Positions 60,526 to 64,000 of a DNA stretch of 64,000 nt are shown piece by piece. This DNA comes from Streptoalloteichus hindustanus. Its GTDB lineage: Bacteria > Actinomycetota > Actinomycetes > Mycobacteriales > Pseudonocardiaceae. Every line of letters starts with the position of its first letter. Within the stretch, counting starts at the first letter, position 1. The position numbers and the translations under genes were made by a program. The notes under the pieces are model-generated. The model had not been told where the DNA came from and made no database searches. It saw only the letters and a list, made by a program, of their open reading frames with translations. The stretch is taken from assembly GCF_900129375.1 (NCBI RefSeq), contig NZ_FQVN01000002.1, positions 124,001-188,000 on the forward strand. Reading direction: 5' to 3'.

Positions 60526-62079
60526 TCAGGCGGACAACACCGTGCGGATCGCGTCCCGCGTCTCCCGCACCGGGGTCTCCTGTCGGTACCGGCCGGTCTC
60601 CCGCGCGAAGTCCTGAAGTTTCCGCAGCACCCGCCCCGAGTGCAGCTTGGCCGCCGTGGGCAGCACCCCCCTGACCAGCCGGCACGCCTCCTCGGGCTCG
60701 CCGACGACCACCAGGGCGCGCCCCAGTCCGATGACGTCGAAGGCCCGGTTGCGGACCTTCGACGGGTGCCGCAGGGCCAGGGCGCGCCGGATGTGCTGGG
60801 TCGCCAACCCCGCCTGGCGCGGGTCGTGCCGGGCCAGGTCGCGCATCCTGGCGCCGAGCACACCGGCCAGCTCCGCCTCGTCGAAGTTGTCCAGCCACGC
60901 CGGCTCGGCCGCCGGGTCGCGCGCGGTGAAGCACTCCTGCGCCATCCCGACCGCCCGGTGGAACTCCGGCACCCGGCCCATCTGCGCGTACGCCCACGCC
61001 TCCCGGGTGAGCAGCAGCGCCCGCAGCGTCGGCGACGCGCTGCGGCGGGTGCCGTACTGGCCGAGCTGGACCAGCTCCAGGCCGTCCTCCGGCCGGCCGA
61101 GGTCGAACATCTGCCGGGCCATCGCCGCCAGGCAGCAGGCGGCGAACGGGTCGTTGCGCCCCGCCTTGGCCATCCGCACGGCCAGCACGTAGTACCGCTG
61201 CGCGGCCTGGTGCATGCCGGCGTCCCAGGACATGGTCGCCACCACCTTCGCCAGCTCCGCGCCGACGAAGAAGGCCCGCTCGGTCGTCGACCCGGCCGGC
61301 GCCCGGCGCAGCCGGTCGGCCAGCTCGTTGAGCTGGCCCAGCACGGCCTTGCGGGCCAGTCCCGCGCTGCCCCGCAGGCTCCAGCCGCGTAAGCCGGCCG
61401 CGACCCGTTGCAACGCGGCCAGCTCGTCCTCGCTGATGGCCGAGCCCGACGCCCACCGCGCCAGCGGCTGCAGCGGGCTGAGCCACCGCTGCATGGGTTC
61501 CACCAGGGCCGGTCCCACGGCCACGGCGGCCGCTCCGGTGAGCGCCGCACGTCTGCTGATCGCCAAGTCGCTCCTCGTCGTCTCCTCGACCGACCGGGCC
61601 ACGTTCGGCGCGTCCCACGGCGCGCCGAGCACGTCCGGCGGGGCCGCGGCGTCGCCGTCGTCCTGCCGCGCGGGGCCCGTCCGGTCGAACCACAGCTTCT
61701 CCGCCGGCACGCCGAGCACCTCGGCGAAGTGCCGCAGCCGGTCCATGCGCTCGATCGGGTTCTGCCCGTTCTCGTACCTCGACAGCTGGGCCTGGCTGAT
61801 GCCCAGCCAGGCGGCCAGCCGGTCCTGGGTGATCCGGTGGACGTGGTGCGGGTGGTGGCGGTACGCGGCCAGCAACGCGCCCATGTCCTGGTCGGCGAAC
61901 GCCTCGGCGAGCGCCGCGTGGTCCCAGAAGGCGGCGGGGAGCTGGGGCGGACCGCCCACCTCCGGGCGAGCGTTGCGCCGACACCCGTGGCACAGCCGGT
62001 CCGGGTTGTCCGCCGCGATCAACGCTCCGCACGGACACACGCGCCGGGCGCTGGAGCTGGGTAATCCGATCGGTTGCAT
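60526..62079 (-). CDS. XRE-family regulator with zinc-ribbon start and TPR sensor domain
   Basis: A protein of 517 residues. Residues 15-35 hold a Cys4-like ribbon (CPCGALI then CHGCRR). A Cro/C1 helix-turn-helix is at about 78-135 (QDRLAAWLGISQAQLSRYENG), followed by a long TPR-like helical region (about 210-517). The architecture resembles NsdA-type actinomycete regulators, which bind DNA and sense a peptide or protein partner. ATG at 62079 has GGGGGC upstream and gives MQPIGLPSSSARR. Two palindromic sites upstream are likely its own operators. An internal SRRAALTGAAAV segment looks like a twin-arginine motif but is far from the N-terminus and is not a signal. Confidence 0.8.
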   Translation of the reverse strand: MQPIGLPSSSARRVCPCGALIAADNPDRLCHGCRRNARPEVGGPPQLPAAFWDHAALAEAFADQDMGALLAAYRHHPHHVHRITQDRLAAWLGISQAQLSRYENGQNPIERMDRLRHFAEVLGVPAEKLWFDRTGPARQDDGDAAAPPDVLGAPWDAPNVARSVEETTRSDLAISRRAALTGAAAVAVGPALVEPMQRWLSPLQPLARWASGSAISEDELAALQRVAAGLRGWSLRGSAGLARKAVLGQLNELADRLRRAPAGSTTERAFFVGAELAKVVATMSWDAGMHQAAQRYYVLAVRMAKAGRNDPFAACCLAAMARQMFDLGRPEDGLELVQLGQYGTRRSASPTLRALLLTREAWAYAQMGRVPEFHRAVGMAQECFTARDPAAEPAWLDNFDEAELAGVLGARMRDLARHDPRQAGLATQHIRRALALRHPSKVRNRAFDVIGLGRALVVVGEPEEACRLVRGVLPTAAKLHSGRVLRKLQDFARETGRYRQETPVRETRDAIRTVLSA

Positions 62080-62101
62080 GGCGTTGCCCCCGTAACTGAC
62101 C

Positions 62102-62151
62102 GTGCACGCAGTGTATGGGCTGGTCAACGGGTGTCCATGCACGCGGTGCAT
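62102..62151. promoter_or_regulatory. Paired operator upstream of the XRE-TPR gene
   Basis: A perfect 6+3+6 palindrome ATGCACGCGGTGCAT (62137-62151) and a related copy GTGCACGCAGTGTAT (62102-62116) have centres 35 bp apart. On the minus strand TGGACA, 16 bp and TACACT form a promoter that overlaps both sites, so binding would repress the XRE gene. Confidence 0.65.
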
Positions 62152-62326
62152 GAAACCCACTCGCCCCCATCCGACGGTGTGATCCATCCGGCGTATCCCG
62201 GACAACCACCCGACGTGTGGAACGCGCTGCGACACCCGCGCACCCTGCTGCTGCGGACGGTGACCGGGACGACCTCCTGGTCACCGGCCGCCCACCACCT
62301 GTTCCCGAAGCCGAAGGTGTTCCGTG

Positions 62327-62809
62327 ATGGGAAGCACGCACAGCGCCGTGGCCGCCGCGGTCGCCCCCGAGGACCGCGCCGCGGAACGGTCGATGCCCGA
62401 GATCGCCGCGAGCTACGCGCGGCTGATGGGCTGGCCGGTGGTCGTGACGGACAACGGGATCCTGCTGCCGCTCAGCTCGGCCCACACGGCGTTGACCATG
62501 CCGGAGCACCGCGGCGTCGACGTGCTCGCCGGACTGCGGGCGCGGATGCTGGCCGGCCCGGTGCTCGCGGTGCCCGGGCCCCAGCCGCGCTGGGTCTTCC
62601 TGGCCGAGCTGGTGGCGTTGCTGCCCACCCAGCTCACCACGCCGGCCGAGGTGCGGTTCGTGCGCGCGCCGCACCAGGTCCCGCTGCCGCCGAGCCCGAC
62701 GCCGCACGGCCCGGTCACCTGGGCCAACCCGCCGACGGCCAGCCGGCGCTGGTTCCCGCCGTTCACCGCCGTGCTCGCGGTGGCCAGGACCGTCGTGCCC
62801 GAGTACTGA
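62327..62809 (+). CDS. Hypothetical protein (weakly primase/polymerase-N-like)
   Basis: A protein of 160 residues. The ASYARLMGWPVVVTDNGILLPL segment recalls the start of bifunctional primase/polymerase domains, and the rest (GPVLAVPGPQPRWVFLAELVALL) could form a sheet-helix repeat. The catalytic acidic and His residues of a polymerase are not seen, so a role in DNA synthesis is not claimed. ATG at 62327, or GTG one codon earlier. It is divergent from the XRE-TPR gene and may share its operators. Confidence 0.55.
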   Translation: MGSTHSAVAAAVAPEDRAAERSMPEIAASYARLMGWPVVVTDNGILLPLSSAHTALTMPEHRGVDVLAGLRARMLAGPVLAVPGPQPRWVFLAELVALLPTQLTTPAEVRFVRAPHQVPLPPSPTPHGPVTWANPPTASRRWFPPFTAVLAVARTVVPEY

Positions 62810-62890
62810 GCCGGCCCGGCGCCGACCCGGCCGCACGTCGCCGCGACCCCGGATGTGAGGATCGGGGGAGCGAGCGAGGGAGGTCCCGGG

Positions 62891-63331
62891 GTGAGCGACG
62901 CGGGCGACGCGGTGCGGTCGCGCCGGTCGGTGTTGTGCGGCCTTGCGGTGGCGCTGGCGGCGCCCGGCGTCGTTGCGGCGTGCGGTGAGCCGACCCGAAC
63001 CGCCCGGAAGGGCGGGGTGGGCGGCGCGCAGCCGGGCACGAAGGTGGCCGCTGTGGCCGACCTGCCGGTCGGCGGCGGCCGCCTGGTCGACGTCCCGAAC
63101 GGCGGCCGGCTGCTGCTGGTGCGGCCGGCCGAGGCCGAGGTCCGGGCGTTCGACCCCACCTGCCCACACCTGGGCGCGCTGGTGTCCGAGCCGGCCAGGG
63201 GTGTGGCCGTCTGCCCGACGCACGGCAGCGAGTTCGACGCCAGCAGCGGCGAGGTGCGCAGGGGGCCGGCCGTGCGCGGCCTGACCGCGGTGCCCGTGGC
63301 GGTGCGGGACGGCCAGGTCGTCCTCGCCTGA
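62891..63331 (+). CDS. Rieske 2Fe-2S lipoprotein, first paralogue
   Basis: A protein of 146 residues. A twin-arginine start (RSRRSVLCGLAVALAAPGVVAAC) ends in a lipobox-like VAAC, so it is probably exported folded and attached to the membrane. The Rieske domain (about 55-146) has both cluster motifs, CPHLG and CPTHGSEFD, with the usual spacing and both Cys-His pairs. It likely transfers electrons at the cell surface; the partner is unknown. GTG at 62891 has GGGAGG 8 nt upstream. A second paralogue starts 458 bp downstream. Confidence 0.88.
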   Translation: MSDAGDAVRSRRSVLCGLAVALAAPGVVAACGEPTRTARKGGVGGAQPGTKVAAVADLPVGGGRLVDVPNGGRLLLVRPAEAEVRAFDPTCPHLGALVSEPARGVAVCPTHGSEFDASSGEVRRGPAVRGLTAVPVAVRDGQVVLA

Positions 63332-63464
63332 CCCGCTTCGGAGCGGCGGCGCGCCCGTGGCTCCCGGAACGACCGGTCGGAGCCGCCGGTGATCGCCGGC
63401 GCGGCGGGCTGGCCCCCACCCGGACCGGTGATCCTCGTCCGCCCCCGGAACGCCTCCCGTCCCA

Positions 63465-63511
63465 GGACAGCCCCCACCCGCCCTGGGGGGCGAGCCCTGC
63501 TCCAGCCTATC
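63465..63511 (-). repeat. Conserved 47 bp GATAGGCT module, copy D
   Basis: On the minus strand it is identical over 47 bp to copy A, 56.7 kb away. A TTGACG box 16 bp before TAGGCT gives this copy the best promoter of the four. It points away from the following Rieske paralogue and towards the end of the first. Confidence 0.7.
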
Positions 63512-63548
63512 GGCCCATCACACAGCGTCAAAAGGCATCACGCTGCGC

Positions 63549-63663
63549 TGTGGACAAAACCGGGTGACTGTGGACAACTCCGCCACCGGACCTGTGGACA
63601 ACCGGTGATCCGGGCCCCTCGGACCCACGCGGACCCGCGACCCCCGCCCTCACCTGTGGACAA
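63549..63663 (-). promoter_or_regulatory. DnaA-box cluster, locus D
   Basis: Four perfect TTGTCCACA boxes on the minus strand (63549-63557, 63569-63577, 63593-63601 and 63655-63663). The nearest begins 37 bp from the module and the first two have starts 20 bp apart, as at locus A. This is the densest cluster in the window and fills most of the 458 bp between the two Rieske genes. Confidence 0.65.
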
Positions 63664-63789
63664 CTCCGCAAGATCGGCCGCGACCGGCGTGACCAGCGCT
63701 TCCCCGATCGATGACGCCCGCGCCCGCCGGCTTGCGCACTGTCCGCGCCGGGCGTCCCATGACCGCAGCGCCGAGCTTGGAGGCTGGTC

Positions 63790-64000
63790 ATGGACGAGGT
63801 GAGACCCCGACGTCGGCAGGTGCTGCACGGTCTCGCGGTGACGCTGTCGGCCCCCGGCTGGGGCGGGTGCGACACGGGGACCGAGCCCCCGGTCCCGCCG
63901 GTCAGCCCGCCGAGACGGGAGCCGACGTCGTCGAGCGCCCCGTCCTCGCCGGCCGGGCCGCCGCCGGTGGCGGCGGTGGCCGACATCCCGCTGGGCGGCG
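63790..64000 (+). CDS. Rieske-type lipoprotein paralogue, 5' part
   Basis: A reading frame that runs off the right edge (70 residues visible). It opens MDEVRPRRRQVLHGLAVTLS, with a twin-arginine motif, followed by a possible lipobox GGC. A Pro/Ser-rich linker and PPPVAAVADIPLGG come next, which matches VAAVADLPVGG of the upstream Rieske protein. The cluster motifs would lie beyond the window. It is therefore a probable tandem paralogue, longer in its linker. Confidence 0.72.
   Translation, partial: MDEVRPRRRQVLHGLAVTLSAPGWGGCDTGTEPPVPPVSPPRREPTSSSAPSSPAGPPPVAAVADIPLGG

Overview
This window is a 64 kb piece of chromosome from a very high-GC actinomycete, most likely a Pseudonocardiaceae (Saccharothrix, Lentzea or Actinosynnema type). 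Evidence for this is the dense GTG starts, the GC-rich third codon positions, actinobacterial markers (PdtaR, mIHF, BldD, a helicase-dead PriA, CoaE fused to GrpB, bPH-domain membrane proteins inside the pyr and rib operons) and many leaderless genes with a TANNNT box 6-7 nt before the start codon. Gene order follows, with gaps, the mycobacterial block that runs from pdtaR-polA-rpsA-coaE-uvrB through pyrR-B-C-carA-carB-pyrF-mihF-gmk-rpoZ-coaBC-metK-priA to fmt-rsmB-rpe-rib. Almost all of the window is core chromosome, with no phage, transposase or CRISPR.

Layout. 1-3.5 kb: end of a response regulator, an Excalibur/PASTA protein, a compact tRNA-Leu(CAA), a quinone oxidoreductase, pdtaR and a thioesterase. 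3.7-8.2 kb: polA, a P-loop kinase and a Rossmann protein. 8.4-11.9 kb: a TetR / YhgE-Pip membrane protein / degenerate ABC ATPase operon with a palindromic operator. 12-15.2 kb: membrane protein, GNAT and methyltransferase. 15.3-24 kb: rpsA, coaE-grpB, two DUF402-like genes, a Cys-tailed DUF5685-like protein and uvrB. 24.3-27.5 kb: Xaa-Pro peptidase, efp, nusB and bldD. 27.7-36.5 kb: pyrimidine operon with a PyrR-binding leader. 37-43.8 kb: mihF, gmk, rpoZ, coaBC, metK, a methyltransferase and priA. 44.4-48.3 kb: gamma-glutamyltransferase and a divergent NmrA/AraC pair. 48.5-56.4 kb: def-fmt-rsmB, rpe and the riboflavin genes. 56.9-64 kb: secreted NlpC/P60-like protein, class-1-like dihydroorotate dehydrogenase, alpha/beta hydrolase, SLOG-like protein, XRE-TPR regulator and two Rieske lipoprotein paralogues.

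How the genes work together. The pyr and rib operons make UMP and FMN, and the class-1-like dihydroorotate dehydrogenase at 57.7 kb may supply the step absent from the pyr operon. coaBC and coaE are two steps of CoA synthesis. def, fmt, efp, rpsA and rsmB serve translation. polA, uvrB and priA serve DNA maintenance. BldD, mIHF and PdtaR are global regulators.

Most unusual observation. Four intergenic regions (about 6.75, 17.2, 44.05 and 63.5 kb) carry the same 47-48 bp module, two copies being identical. Each is preceded at a fixed distance of 37-38 bp by a perfect DnaA-box 9-mer (TTGTCCACA), while the DNA between box and module is not conserved. The module starts with a -10-like TAGGCT and continues into self-complementary GC-rich sequence. 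This looks like a family of DnaA-box-linked promoter or small-RNA units rather than a simple repeat.
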